Assembly (NCBI RefSeq): GCF_051124815.1
Contig: NZ_CP118485.1
Span: forward strand, 248,001 to 312,000
Length of the DNA: 64,000 bases
From: Azospirillum sp051124815
Lineage (GTDB): Bacteria > Pseudomonadota > Alphaproteobacteria > Azospirillales > Azospirillaceae
Direction: 5' to 3'
The notes under the pieces are model-generated. The model saw only the letters and a program-made list of their open reading frames with translations, did not search any database and was not told the origin of the DNA. Positions within the stretch are counted from its first letter, which is position 1, and each line of letters opens with the position of its first letter. This document shows positions 51,425 to 59,711 of the stretch, one piece after another. The position numbers and the translations under genes were made by a program.

Positions 51425-52207
51425 TCAGCCGGCCAGTGCCTTCATGGCCTCCTGGTGGATCAGCGGATCGCCGGCGGCGATCACCCGGCCGCTGGAATTG
51501 GCGTCGAGCGGCTTGCCTTCCCAATCCGTCATCAGCCCGCCGGCCCCTGTCACCACCGGCACCAGCGCCGCGAAGTCGTACAGCTTCAGCCCCGACTCGA
51601 CGACGAGGTCGTAATAGCCCGACGCCAGCAGGCCGTAGGTGTAGCAGTCGCCGCCATAGGCCGCCGTCTTCACCTTGGCGGCGACGCGGCGGTAGGCGTC
51701 GTAATCGCTGCCGGGGAACAGATCGGGCGAGGTGGTGCCGAACATGGCGGTGCCCAGCCCGCCGGGGCAGGGGCGGACGCGCACCGGCTGGCCGTTGTGG
51801 GTGGTCGGCCGGCCCTCCACGCCGATCCAGCGGTCGCCGACGATGGGCTGGTCGATGATGCCCAGAACCGGGCGGCCATGGTGCAGCAGGGCGATCAGCG
51901 TGCCGAAGATCGGCCGGCCGGTGATGAAGGACTTGGTGCCGTCGATGGGGTCGATCACCCACACCCACTCGGCGTCCAGGTTCTTGGTGCCGTGTTCCTC
52001 GCCATAGATGCCGTCGTCGGGGCGCTGGCTTTCGATGATGGTGCGGATGACATGCTCCGCCTCGCGGTCGGCGATGGTGACCGGCGAGGCGTCGGCCTTG
52101 TCGTCGATGGCGACGGGGGTGCGGAAATAGCGGCGGACGACGCTGCCGCTGGAGTCGGCCAACCGCTGGGCGAGCGCCACCATCGGGGCGGGGCAGGGTT
52201 CGGTCAT
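51425..52207 (-). CDS. hisN: Histidinol-phosphatase, inositol-monophosphatase type
   Basis: A Mg2+-dependent phosphatase of the IMPase family, most likely the HisN-type histidinol-phosphatase that completes histidine synthesis in many alphaproteobacteria. The 260-residue protein has the metal site GIYGEEHGTK (Glu70/71), the core motif WVIDPIDGTKSFITGRP (Asp86, Asp89) and KLYDFAALVPVVTGAGGLMT. The TKSFITGRP form is that of HisN rather than SuhB (where NF is usual). AAGGAG lies at a good distance before the start. Other inositol-phosphate phosphatase roles cannot be excluded. Confidence 0.85.
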   Translation of the reverse strand: MTEPCPAPMVALAQRLADSSGSVVRRYFRTPVAIDDKADASPVTIADREAEHVIRTIIESQRPDDGIYGEEHGTKNLDAEWVWVIDPIDGTKSFITGRPIFGTLIALLHHGRPVLGIIDQPIVGDRWIGVEGRPTTHNGQPVRVRPCPGGLGTAMFGTTSPDLFPGSDYDAYRRVAAKVKTAAYGGDCYTYGLLASGYYDLVVESGLKLYDFAALVPVVTGAGGLMTDWEGKPLDANSSGRVIAAGDPLIHQEAMKALAG

Positions 52208-52395
52208 GGTCGCTCCTTGAATGTCTTGTCAATAAGGCTGCCGCATCCTACCGGCCCCCGCCCGCCCCGGAAACCCGAAAGCGCCCTGTCCGGGCTTGAG
52301 GCTTCGTGCAGGGGGGCGGTTCCTGCCGCCGCAGGACAGCTACGCCACCGGCGGGGCTTTTCGCCCGGCACGGCTTGTGGCAGCTTCGACCGGCC

Positions 52396-53304
52396 ATGAT
52401 GAACCGACCCAACATCTACGCCGCCGCGCCGGTCGACCGCGCCTCCCTCCGCCGCAAGGACGAGGATTGGCTGACCGAGGCCTGGCTCGCCCCAGCATCC
52501 CGCGTCCTGCCGATCTGGCAGACCAAGAGCTTCGTCGCCGGTCCGCAGGATGCGCCGCGCGCCGTCCTGCTGCCGGCGGAAGGGATGGATGCGGTTCCGA
52601 TCTTCCTCGGGTTGATGGAGGATGGCGCCCCGCTCTTCACCGTCGACCTGTCGATGGTGGAGGAGCCGGACGCGCTGCCGGCGCTGAAGGGCCATGGCCG
52701 CTTCGAGGATCTGCGCGCCACCGGGCCGCTGATGCCGGAGGGGGAAGCGGCGCTGTGCGCCTATGCCCGCGGCATGGTGTGGTGGAACGCCCGCCACCGC
52801 TTCTGCGGGGTCTGCGGTTCCCCGGCAGCGTCGGCGGAGGGCGGGCATGTGCGGCTCTGCACCAACCCCGACTGCGCCACCCACCATTTCCCGCGCACCG
52901 ACCCGGCCGTCATCATGCTGGTGCATGACGGCAGCGACCGTATCGTGCTGGGCCGCCAGAGCCGTTTTCCGCCGGGCATGCATTCGGTGCTGGCCGGCTT
53001 CCTGGAGCCGGGCGAAAGCCTGGAGGACACCGTCGCCCGCGAGGTGTTCGAGGAGGTCGGGCTGACCGTGACCGACATCCGGTACCGCTCGTCGCAGCCC
53101 TGGCCCTTCCCGTCGTCGCTGATGCTGGGCTTCACCGCGCGGGCCACCAGCTTCGACATCGACACCGGCAACGACGAGCTGGAAAGCGCCCGCTGGTTCG
53201 ACCGCGACTTCCTGCGCACCCACACCCCGGACGAGACCTTCCGCCTCGCCCGTCCCGACTCGATTGCCCACCGCCTGATCCGGGAATGGATGGCGGAGGG
53301 GTGA
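52396..53304 (+). CDS. nudC: NAD(+) diphosphatase (decapping enzyme) NudC
   Basis: A NUDIX hydrolase that cleaves NAD(H) to NMN(H) and AMP and removes NAD caps from RNA. The 302-residue protein has an N-terminal domain, a zinc ribbon (Cys137, 140, 155, 160: FCGVCG and LCTNPDC), the NUDIX box starting GFLEPGESLEDTVAREV, and the NudC signature SQPWPFPSSLMLGF. It is divergent from hisN across 188 bp. The first ATG of the MMNRPN opening (52396) is preferred to an earlier in-frame codon. Confidence 0.95.
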   Translation: MMNRPNIYAAAPVDRASLRRKDEDWLTEAWLAPASRVLPIWQTKSFVAGPQDAPRAVLLPAEGMDAVPIFLGLMEDGAPLFTVDLSMVEEPDALPALKGHGRFEDLRATGPLMPEGEAALCAYARGMVWWNARHRFCGVCGSPAASAEGGHVRLCTNPDCATHHFPRTDPAVIMLVHDGSDRIVLGRQSRFPPGMHSVLAGFLEPGESLEDTVAREVFEEVGLTVTDIRYRSSQPWPFPSSLMLGFTARATSFDIDTGNDELESARWFDRDFLRTHTPDETFRLARPDSIAHRLIREWMAEG

Positions 53305-53308
53305 GGGA

Positions 53309-53422
53309 TCAATGGATGAACAGCTTCACGAAGATGCCGATCTGAAAGGCAAGGACGAAGCCGAGCATCCACTTCATCAGGTTCATGTCGGATTTCAGCC
53401 CGCGCTCTTCGGACCTCGGCAT
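53309..53422 (-). CDS. Possible 37-residue membrane protein coupled to the DUF29 gene
   Basis: A short frame opening MPRSEERGLKSDMNLMKWML, followed by a hydrophobic helix, LGFVLAFQIGIFVKLFIH, up to the stop. Its ATG begins one base after the stop of the DUF29 gene, a layout that favours coupled translation. I do not recognise it; it resembles the membrane end of longer coiled-coil proteins such as DUF1640 and might be a remnant. It ends 5 bp from the nudC stop on the opposite strand. Confidence 0.4.
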   Translation of the reverse strand: MPRSEERGLKSDMNLMKWMLGFVLAFQIGIFVKLFIH

Positions 53423-53423
53423 A

Positions 53424-53942
53424 TCAGTCGAGGTCCGGATGCGGGCCGGGACCGGGCCAGAAACCACAGTCCAGCGCCTGCCCGCCATAGGGATTGTCCG
53501 GCGGGAAGCTGCCGGCGGGGCGGCCCGTCTCCAGCGCCGCCTTTTGGACGGCCCGTTTGTAGATCTTGGCATCCTCCAGCAGGTCGGACAGCAGGGGGCG
53601 CAGACTCGGGCTTTCCTCCACCACGTCTTCGATCCGATGGCGCTGCTCGCCGATGGTTCCAAGCCAGCTGCCTGTGCGCATCGCCGGCTGGAATTCGTAC
53701 TTGAGGAGATGGGTGAGCAGCACTTCAAGCCGGCTGCGCAATTCTTGCCGCTTAGCCTTTCCCATATCCTCCAGCTCTTCGGCCAGGTTGGCGCGATCCA
53801 GCGCAGTGAGAGTACCCGAACGAAGCAGCGCCGCTTGGCGCTCGATCCAAGCCACGAAATCCTCGTCGTAAAGCCCGGCGTCCGGTGTGTCTTCCGCGAG
53901 CTTGGCCGGCGGAGCCGGACGCTCCGGACGCGGTTTGGACAT
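53424..53942 (-). CDS. DUF29-family protein
   Basis: A 172-residue cytoplasmic helical protein of DUF29, a family of unknown function, common in cyanobacteria and Rhodospirillales. The pattern LYDEDFVAWIERQAALLRSG, DRANLAEELEDMGKAKRQEL, then LLKYEFQPAMRTGSWLGTI and IEDVVEESPSLRPLLSDLLE is clear. The start at 53942 (MSKPRPERPAPP) is preferred to upstream ATGs. Its role is unknown. A 37-residue membrane ORF starts right after its stop codon. Confidence 0.88.
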   Translation of the reverse strand: MSKPRPERPAPPAKLAEDTPDAGLYDEDFVAWIERQAALLRSGTLTALDRANLAEELEDMGKAKRQELRSRLEVLLTHLLKYEFQPAMRTGSWLGTIGEQRHRIEDVVEESPSLRPLLSDLLEDAKIYKRAVQKAALETGRPAGSFPPDNPYGGQALDCGFWPGPGPHPDLD

Positions 53943-54059
53943 GCCTCGGATCATGCGCATGGTCGGCCTGACGTACAGCAAGAATTGCGGGGTCCGCAAA
54001 GCGTAGCACAGGGCGTCGGGCCGGTCATGCGGCGCATGGAGGGAATGCCGGGTCCCCCC

Positions 54060-54368
54060 TCAATGCCGCCGCTGCGGCCCAACCGCGCGGGCCGGGGAGC
54101 AGCGGCGGTCGAAGGGGTTCGGATGGCGGGTGCAGGTGTCGTTGTAGAGCGTCATCAGCGAGGCCGCTTCGGCCGGACGGCGGCGGTCGGCGCTGCACAG
54201 ATTGTCCCACACCATCTGGCGGACGGCGGCGTCGCCCCAGGGTTCATGCAGAAGAGAGGCACCCTTTTCCAGGGCGGTCATGAAGGGGAGATGTTCGTGG
54301 GCGGCGATCTGCGCCACCTCCTCCGCCTCCAGATTCGCCAACCCGAGGCAATCGTCCATCGTGAGCAT
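54060..54368 (-). CDS. Hypothetical protein, about 102 residues
   Basis: A small soluble protein: MLTMDDCLGLANLEAEEVAQ, then IAAHEHLPFMTALEKGASLL and VRQMVWDNLCSADRRRPAEA. It is acidic at the N-terminus and basic at the end. I do not know the family. Upstream on its own strand, TATACAAT near 54480 is a fair -10 element, in the locally AT-rich gap before pheA. No ribosome site stands out. Confidence 0.6.
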   Translation of the reverse strand: MLTMDDCLGLANLEAEEVAQIAAHEHLPFMTALEKGASLLHEPWGDAAVRQMVWDNLCSADRRRPAEAASLMTLYNDTCTRHPNPFDRRCSPARAVGPQRRH

Positions 54369-54621
54369 GGCAACCTCCATCCGTGGCGCCATGGCCGTCG
54401 GCGGGGTTTCACCCGTCAGCCGCCGTGGTGTCTTGTTGTATTCGTGGACTTATGAGTCCGGTCCTTGCCGGTCTTTATTGTATAACAACTTTCGCTAATC
54501 ATGCCCAGCATCTGCCGGACACGGTCACGGCTAAGTCACGTCACTGCGGCGGAATGACGCGCGACTTGCGGCAGCTGCGAAAAGACTTGCGGCGTTGCGG
54601 GAGAGAGACGCCGGGAGGGTG

Positions 54622-55488
54622 TTAGTCCTCGCCGACGCGCTGGCTTTCCTGATAGCGGAAGGGGTTGGCCGGATAGACGCCGAGGATCTTCACCTCGCGG
54701 GCGAAAAAGTCCAGCTCCTCCAGGGCGAGGCGCAGCGGGCGCTCGTCCGGATGGCCCTCCACGTCGGCGTAGAACTGCGTCTGGGTGAAGTGGCCGCCGA
54801 CCATATAGCTTTCCAGCTTGGTCATGTTGACGCCGTTGGTGGCGAAGCCGCCCATCGCCTTGTAGAGCGCGGCCGGCACGCTGCGGACGCGGAAGACGAA
54901 GGTGGTGATCGTCTTGCAGGAGCCCAGCGCCGGCAGCTTCGGCTCGCGCGCCAGGATCAGGAAGCGGGTGGTGTTGTGGGCGGCATCCTCGATCCCGCTC
55001 TTCAGGATGTCCAGCCCGTAGATCTCGGCGGCCAGCGACGACGCGATGGCGGCATGGCGCGGGTCGTTCATCGCCGCGATCTCTTTCGCCGCCCCGGCCG
55101 TGTCGGCGTGGTTGATCGCCTGCAGCCCCAACTCGCGGATGGCGGTCTGGCACTGCGACAGCGCCTGGATGTGGCTGCGCACGGTCTGGATGCTGTCCAG
55201 CGTGGCGCCCTTCGGCGCCAGCAGCTGGTGGTTCACCCGCTGGAAATGCTCGCCGATGATGTGCAGGCCGCCTTCGGGCAGCAGGTAATGGTTGTCGGCG
55301 ACGCGGCCGGCGATGGAGTTCTCCACCGGAATCATCGCCAGCGAGGCGCGGCCGTCGCGCACCGCCGAAAAGGCATCCTCGAAGGTGGCGCAGGGCATCG
55401 TCGTCATGGTCGGCCGCGCATTGCGGCAGGCCAGATCGGAATAGGCGCCGGGGAAGCCCTGGAAGGCGATGATGTTGGTCGTGGGCAT
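54622..55488 (-). CDS. pheA: Prephenate dehydratase
   Basis: Converts prephenate to phenylpyruvate in phenylalanine synthesis. The 288-residue protein has the catalytic domain (IIAFQGFPGAYSDLACRNAR, ATFEDAFSAVRDGRASLAMI, and the catalytic threonines in HNTTRFLIL) and a C-terminal ACT domain (TFVFRVRSVPAALYKAMGGF; the usual ESRP motif reads LESYMVGG here), which normally senses phenylalanine. There is no chorismate-mutase domain. The ATG at 55488 replaces a TTG two codons upstream. kdsB lies 79 bp upstream on the same strand. Confidence 0.95.
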   Translation of the reverse strand: MPTTNIIAFQGFPGAYSDLACRNARPTMTTMPCATFEDAFSAVRDGRASLAMIPVENSIAGRVADNHYLLPEGGLHIIGEHFQRVNHQLLAPKGATLDSIQTVRSHIQALSQCQTAIRELGLQAINHADTAGAAKEIAAMNDPRHAAIASSLAAEIYGLDILKSGIEDAAHNTTRFLILAREPKLPALGSCKTITTFVFRVRSVPAALYKAMGGFATNGVNMTKLESYMVGGHFTQTQFYADVEGHPDERPLRLALEELDFFAREVKILGVYPANPFRYQESQRVGED

Positions 55489-55567
55489 GGACAAGGTTCC
55501 CCCGGCGGGTCGTGAAGGCGGGTCGGTAAGGCTGTCAGCCGCGCTTGCGGGCGGACAGCATCAGATT

Positions 55568-56341
55568 TCAGCCGGCCTTGCGGCCGGACAGGAGGGCACA
55601 GGCGCGCTCCAGGTCGGCGGGAGTATCGACACCCAGCGGAACCGCGTCAACGACCGCCGCGTCGATGCGCATGCCGTTGGACAGGGCGCGCAGCTGCTCC
55701 AGCCGCTCGCGCTGCTCCAGCACCGAGGGCGGCAGCGACACGAAGCGTTCCAGCGCCGCCCGGCGGTAGGCGTAGAGGCCGATGTGGTGATAGAGCGGCC
55801 CGTCGCCGGTCGGCGCGGTGGCGCGGGTGAAATAGAGCGCGCGGCCCTGGCGGGCGCCGGGGGGCAGCTCCAGCACCGCCTTGACCACGTTGGGATCGGT
55901 GCGCTCCTCCTCCCGCGTGATCTCGACGACCAGCGTGGCGATGTCGACCTCCGGGTCGGCCAGCGGGGCGAAGGCGGCGCGCACGCTCTCCGGCTCGATG
56001 GTCGGCAGGTCGCCCTGCACATTGACCACCGCGTCGTGCCGCCCCTCCGGGTCGATCAGCCGCAGCGCCTCGAAGATGCGGTCGGAGCCCGAGGGATGGT
56101 CGGGGCGCGTCAGCACCGCGGTGCCGCCGGCGGCCTCGACGGCGCGGGCGATCTCCGGCTCGGCACAGGCGACCACCACCGGGCCGATGGCGGCCTCCAT
56201 GGCGCGGCGCAGCACATGGACGATCATCGGTGCGCCCAGGACGTCGGCCAGCGGCTTGCCGGGCAGCCGGGTGGAGGCCATGCGCGCCGGGATCACCACG
56301 ATCGGGTTGGCGGGACGGGTGGGGCTGGAGGCGGTCGACAT
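55568..56341 (-). CDS. kdsB: 3-deoxy-manno-octulosonate cytidylyltransferase
   Basis: Activates Kdo with CTP for lipopolysaccharide assembly. The 257-residue protein starts MSTASSPTRPANPIVVIPAR and has the nucleotidyltransferase opening VVIPARMASTRLPGKPLADV, HPSGSDRIFEALRLIDPEGR, VVNVQGDLPTIEPESVRAAF and the C-terminal IDAAVVDAVPLGVDTPADLE. An upstream extension is basic and not conserved in character. With pheA it forms an operon divergent from the cytochrome c gene, an arrangement known in alphaproteobacteria. Confidence 0.95.
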   Translation of the reverse strand: MSTASSPTRPANPIVVIPARMASTRLPGKPLADVLGAPMIVHVLRRAMEAAIGPVVVACAEPEIARAVEAAGGTAVLTRPDHPSGSDRIFEALRLIDPEGRHDAVVNVQGDLPTIEPESVRAAFAPLADPEVDIATLVVEITREEERTDPNVVKAVLELPPGARQGRALYFTRATAPTGDGPLYHHIGLYAYRRAALERFVSLPPSVLEQRERLEQLRALSNGMRIDAAVVDAVPLGVDTPADLERACALLSGRKAG

Positions 56342-56651
56342 GGCGCGGAAACTCCGGGTGGGGAGGGGCCGATGGATCACGGAGCCGGATGACGGATCTG
56401 CGACGGAACTGGCGCGGGTGAACCACGGCTGCCGGGACGGCGTCAAGGGGCGGCAAAGCCGTTTTGCAGTGCAGCGTAATGCGCAAGCAAATTAAGTGGT
56501 TGGTGACTGCGACAAATTTGTATGCGACCTTTTTTCGCGGTCCGCCGGGCTATGACAAGCTTCGGACCGCGGGCTATGGTAGCCGCGGCGCGTTCAGCCG
56601 CGGGCGGGAGAAACGCCGAGTGTACTGAAATAGGGAAAAAAGGGGCTCTCA
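56342..56651. other. Intergenic control region between kdsB and the cytochrome c gene
   Basis: A 310-bp divergent gap with no gene. It is AT-richer than its surroundings from about 56460 to 56530, where TGCGCAAGCAAATTAAGTGG and ATTTGTATGCGACC occur, the likely place for both promoters. I see no clear operator palindrome and no FNR-type box. The cytochrome gene has AGGGG as a ribosome site. Confidence 0.5.
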
Positions 56652-57191
56652 ATGAGCATGGAGTGGAACAAGATTTTCGGCGCCGTGCTGCTGGCCGGGC
56701 TGATCGCGATGCTGGCCGGATTCGCGTCCAAGGTGCTGGTTCATTCGAAGCCGCTCGAACAGAGCGTCTATGTCATCGCGACGCCCGAGGGGGCCAGCGC
56801 GCCCGCCGACAAGGGTGCCGCTCCCGCCGGTCCGGCGCCGATCGCGCCGCTGCTCGCCGCCGCCAGCCCGGAAGCCGGCCAGAAGGTCGCCAAGGCCTGC
56901 GCCGCCTGCCACAGCTTCGACAAGGGCGGTGCGGCCAAGGTCGGCCCGAACCTGTACGGCGTCGTCGGCGGTCCGAAGGGCCACATGCAGGGCTTCAGCT
57001 ATTCCGATGCCCTGGTCAAGACCGGCGGCACCTGGACCTATGACGACCTGAACAAGTTCCTCTACAACCCGAAGGAATATGCTCCGGGCACCAAGATGAC
57101 CTTCGCCGGCCTGAAGAAGGATGACGACCGCGCCGCCGTCATCGCCTACCTGCGCTCGCTGGCCGACAGCCCGCAGCCGCTGCCGCAATAA
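56652..57191 (+). CDS. Membrane-anchored cytochrome c (CycM-like)
   Basis: A class I c-type cytochrome of 179 residues that carries electrons to terminal oxidases. It has an uncleaved N-terminal helix (IFGAVLLAGLIAMLAGFASK), an Ala/Pro linker, and one haem-binding motif, CAACH at 83-87 in KACAACHSFDKGG, with the axial methionine in APGTKMTFAGLKK. This layout (membrane helix, linker, cytochrome c domain) is that of CycM/cytochrome c552-type proteins of alphaproteobacteria. It is followed by an intrinsic terminator and divergent from kdsB. Confidence 0.92.
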   Translation: MSMEWNKIFGAVLLAGLIAMLAGFASKVLVHSKPLEQSVYVIATPEGASAPADKGAAPAGPAPIAPLLAAASPEAGQKVAKACAACHSFDKGGAAKVGPNLYGVVGGPKGHMQGFSYSDALVKTGGTWTYDDLNKFLYNPKEYAPGTKMTFAGLKKDDDRAAVIAYLRSLADSPQPLPQ

Positions 57192-57230
57192 GGCAAAAGA
57201 CACCCGGGCGTCGCCGCGGCCGGAAGAGAA

Positions 57231-57266
57231 CGGCCCCGCTCTCGCAAGGGGGCGGGGCCTTTTTTG
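57231..57266 (+). terminator. Intrinsic terminator after the cytochrome c gene
   Basis: GGCCCCGC (57232-57239) pairs over 8 bp with GCGGGGCC (57252-57259), followed by six T residues. It lies 40 bp after the stop codon and faces the convergent NUDIX gene. Confidence 0.93.
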
Positions 57267-57282
57267 TGTGCCGGAGTCGGGC

Positions 57283-58149
57283 CTACCGCCGCAGGCCGCA
57301 GGCGATCTCCAGATAGTCGGGCTCGTTCTCCGGGGTCAGCCGGCCGTGGCGGACCAGGAAGTCGATCACCACGAGGTTGACGTTGAACTTCCAGTCGCCG
57401 GTGTTGCGCACCGAGTCGGCCACCCTGTCCAGCGGCCAGAGTTCGAAGCACTCCACCTCGCCGTCGGTGTTGACCGGAGTGACGCCGGGCGGAAGCTCCA
57501 GGTCGTAGACGAACAGGCGGTCGCGCTTCAGCCCGGCCGGCGTCTCCATGGTGTAGCTGATGGCGCCGACCGGCACCGCGCGCCGCGCGGTCTCGGCGTC
57601 GAGTCCGGCCTCCTCCGCCGCCTCCTTCTCCAGATTCTCAGGCAGGCTCAGGCCGATGGGCTGGCCGCCGGCGACCAGGTTGTCGAACTGGCCCGGCGCC
57701 ACCTCGCGGTCGCGGGCGCGGCGGCCGACCCACAAGAGCAGGTCTCCGGTTCCATTACCGGCGGCGGCGTCGCGGACGAAGCCGTTGACGTGCAGGCCAA
57801 AGGCCTCGATGCCGAAGGCGCCGACGGCGGCGCGGTCCAGCCGGGCCAGCGGCTCCGCCCCCCAGCGCGGCAGGATGGGGTAATATTCCCCGCGCAGCGC
57901 GGTGAGCGTGCCCTGCTCCACCAGATAGGCGGCGGCGTGGTCGAGCAGGGTGGAGCGCGCCTCGAAATCCCGGATCTCGGGCGCGATGGTCAGCCGGTCG
58001 GCGGTGACGACGAAGCCGGGATCGACGCCGGGCAGCGCCTCGGCCAGGGCATGGCGCACCCAGCCCACGGTGTGGCCGTCCAGCTCGAAGGGGCGGAAGC
58101 CGGACAGGTCGTGCGCGTTGCACGCGCGGATGTGATCGAGGAAGCTCAT
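57283..58149 (-). CDS. NUDIX hydrolase with DUF4743 N-terminal domain (Tnr3-like)
   Basis: A 288-residue protein whose N-terminal half (MSFLDHIRACNAHDLSGFRP, TVGWVRHALAEALPG) is the DUF4743 domain seen in fungal thiamine pyrophosphokinase fusions (Tnr3), and whose C-terminal half is a NUDIX domain with a box ending ENLEKEAAEEAGL and the preceding FDNLVAGGQPIGLS. Related proteins clear damaged thiamine pyrophosphate, so a role in thiamine-nucleotide housekeeping is plausible. The ATG at 58149 gives the usual start; one at 58158 is also possible. Confidence 0.88.
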   Translation of the reverse strand: MSFLDHIRACNAHDLSGFRPFELDGHTVGWVRHALAEALPGVDPGFVVTADRLTIAPEIRDFEARSTLLDHAAAYLVEQGTLTALRGEYYPILPRWGAEPLARLDRAAVGAFGIEAFGLHVNGFVRDAAAGNGTGDLLLWVGRRARDREVAPGQFDNLVAGGQPIGLSLPENLEKEAAEEAGLDAETARRAVPVGAISYTMETPAGLKRDRLFVYDLELPPGVTPVNTDGEVECFELWPLDRVADSVRNTGDWKFNVNLVVIDFLVRHGRLTPENEPDYLEIACGLRR

Positions 58150-58320
58150 GCGTCCCATCTAAGCGGGGCCGGAGGACCGGCGCAACCGCTCATCCAGGGC
58201 ACTCCACGCCTCTTGTTTTTGGACATCTTGCGCGGCTCTGGTTGCCATCGTACACAAGTCCGGTCACGAAATGACCCCCGGCGCCAGTCCGCCGGGGCTG
58301 GCTCAAGTGAAAGGGCGGGC

Positions 58321-58779
58321 GTGGTGGCTGACCGGTCGGCGGAGGATGCTGCTGAAGGCACTGGGGCAGGCGGGACGGAGACGCCGTTCGGCGCCCTGTC
58401 GGTCCTGGTGATCGAGGACGAGTCCTTCACCCGCATGGTGTTGGCGAAGATGCTGGGCACGCTGGGCGTCAAGGCGGTGCATCAGGCCGCCGACGGCGAG
58501 TCGGGTCTCGCCGCCGTCGCCGCCCATTCTCCCGATCTGGTGCTGTGCGACGTGGAAATGCAGCCGATGGACGGTTTCGGCTTCGTCCGCGCGCTCCGCG
58601 CCGGCGGCGAGCCGCACCCGCATGCCCTGCCGGTGGTGTTGATGAGCGGGCGCGTCGACGGCGACCGCGAGGCCCAGGCGCGCGACTGCGGCGCCGACGC
58701 GGTGCTGGCCAAGCCGGTCACCCCCGCCGGCCTGCGCGACGTCCTGGCCATGGGGCTGGGGACCAGGCTTCCGGCCTGA
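58321..58779 (+). CDS. Single-domain response regulator (CheY-like)
   Basis: A receiver-domain protein of about 152 residues with no output domain. The acidic pocket is in VLVIEDESFTRM, the phospho-acceptor in DLVLCDVEMQPMDGFGF, the switch serine in PVVLMSGRVDGD and the conserved lysine in DAVLAKPVTPAGL. Its N-terminal 20-odd residues are a disordered lead. GTG codons at 58321 and 58324 are the likely starts, since no ATG is near; a weak AAGGG lies upstream. No histidine kinase is nearby. Confidence 0.85.
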   Translation: MVADRSAEDAAEGTGAGGTETPFGALSVLVIEDESFTRMVLAKMLGTLGVKAVHQAADGESGLAAVAAHSPDLVLCDVEMQPMDGFGFVRALRAGGEPHPHALPVVLMSGRVDGDREAQARDCGADAVLAKPVTPAGLRDVLAMGLGTRLPA

Positions 58780-59711
58780 GCGGGCCTTGCCCGAAAGTCG
58801 CGTCTGCCGCCTGTGATTGTCGCTCCCGATGGCGGCGGCCGGCGGGGCGCGGACCCCTCCTTAAAATTTCCCACCCCGTGGCAAGCGTGCCAAGTTATTG
58901 AAACAATTCGGCAATCCAGCGGTAATCCCCCACCGCGCCGCGTCATTGCCGCATCCTCACCCAATTTCCGCCTTGTTGATGGGGACGATTGGGACGCAAC
59001 ATGATCTCAAAGAGGGATTGGGCGAGGTATTGAGGCGAGGTGTTACGGAACACCGGCCATACGATACGGCCAGCCGCAATGTCGCTTGCGAGATTTTGTT
59101 AAGGTTTGGAGTCCAGCATCGACGGTAAATCCCTGCGCCGTGCTTGGTCGAGGCGGCGCGCTTGCTTGAGGAGGCCGATGGCGTGATCAAGAGGGCCCGA
59201 TCGAACCGCAATGGATCGACCAGCACTGGGCAACTCTCCCCGACCGGACGGGCAACGACGACTGCCGCCGGATACACGCCGTCTCTCTGCAGAACCGTCA
59301 CAATCCAATCGCCGAACCTTCCGTACGCGCGGCAAGCACGCGCGCTGGTTGAGCGGGTGCGCTCGCCGCATCGACGCTGGCCGTGGGACCTAGGTCCTAT
59401 GGCTGAGGCCGGCTCCATGGCGGGCTTTCCGGCTATGGAGCCTGAGTGCCTGGAAAGCTCCAGGTGGAGCATTACATTCAAAAATGACTCGTTCGGGGGT
59501 TGCCGCGTCGCAGGACGGACGGCTCCCGGCCTTCACAGGACCGTTCCTTACACCAGACCGCTGGCTTCTACCGCTGAGCGGGGAGGCTGCGGACCCCTTG
59601 AGGTCCGCGTCTTCCCTGGAGTGCCCCATGGATCGCGGCATGCGCCGCGGCCTGCCGCCGCAGCCACCGGCGGCGCCCCGGCGCATCGGACCAGATAAGA
59701 CGGAGCGACGA
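58780..59711. other. Long structured region upstream of prkA, without a convincing gene
   Basis: 932 bp with frames on both strands but none with normal codon bias, start signal or recognisable protein. The part from about 58860 to 59120 is AT-richer than the rest of the window, and the region carries several perfect small hairpins: GGTGTT/AACACC (59039-59054), a GGACCTAGGTCC palindrome (59386-59397), GGCTCCAT/ATGGAGCC (59411-59442), CCTGGA/TCCAGG (59449-59464) and GCGGACC/GGTCCGC (59589-59608). It probably holds the prkA promoter and a long leader, possibly with a small RNA. I see no -24/-12 or GGAAC-N17-CGTT promoter. Confidence 0.6.

Noticed and set aside
58957..59481. A 174-codon minus-strand frame in the region before prkA.
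   Set aside because: No ribosome site, no codon-position bias, no recognisable domain; the overlapping plus-strand frame at 59144-59698 is equally poor.
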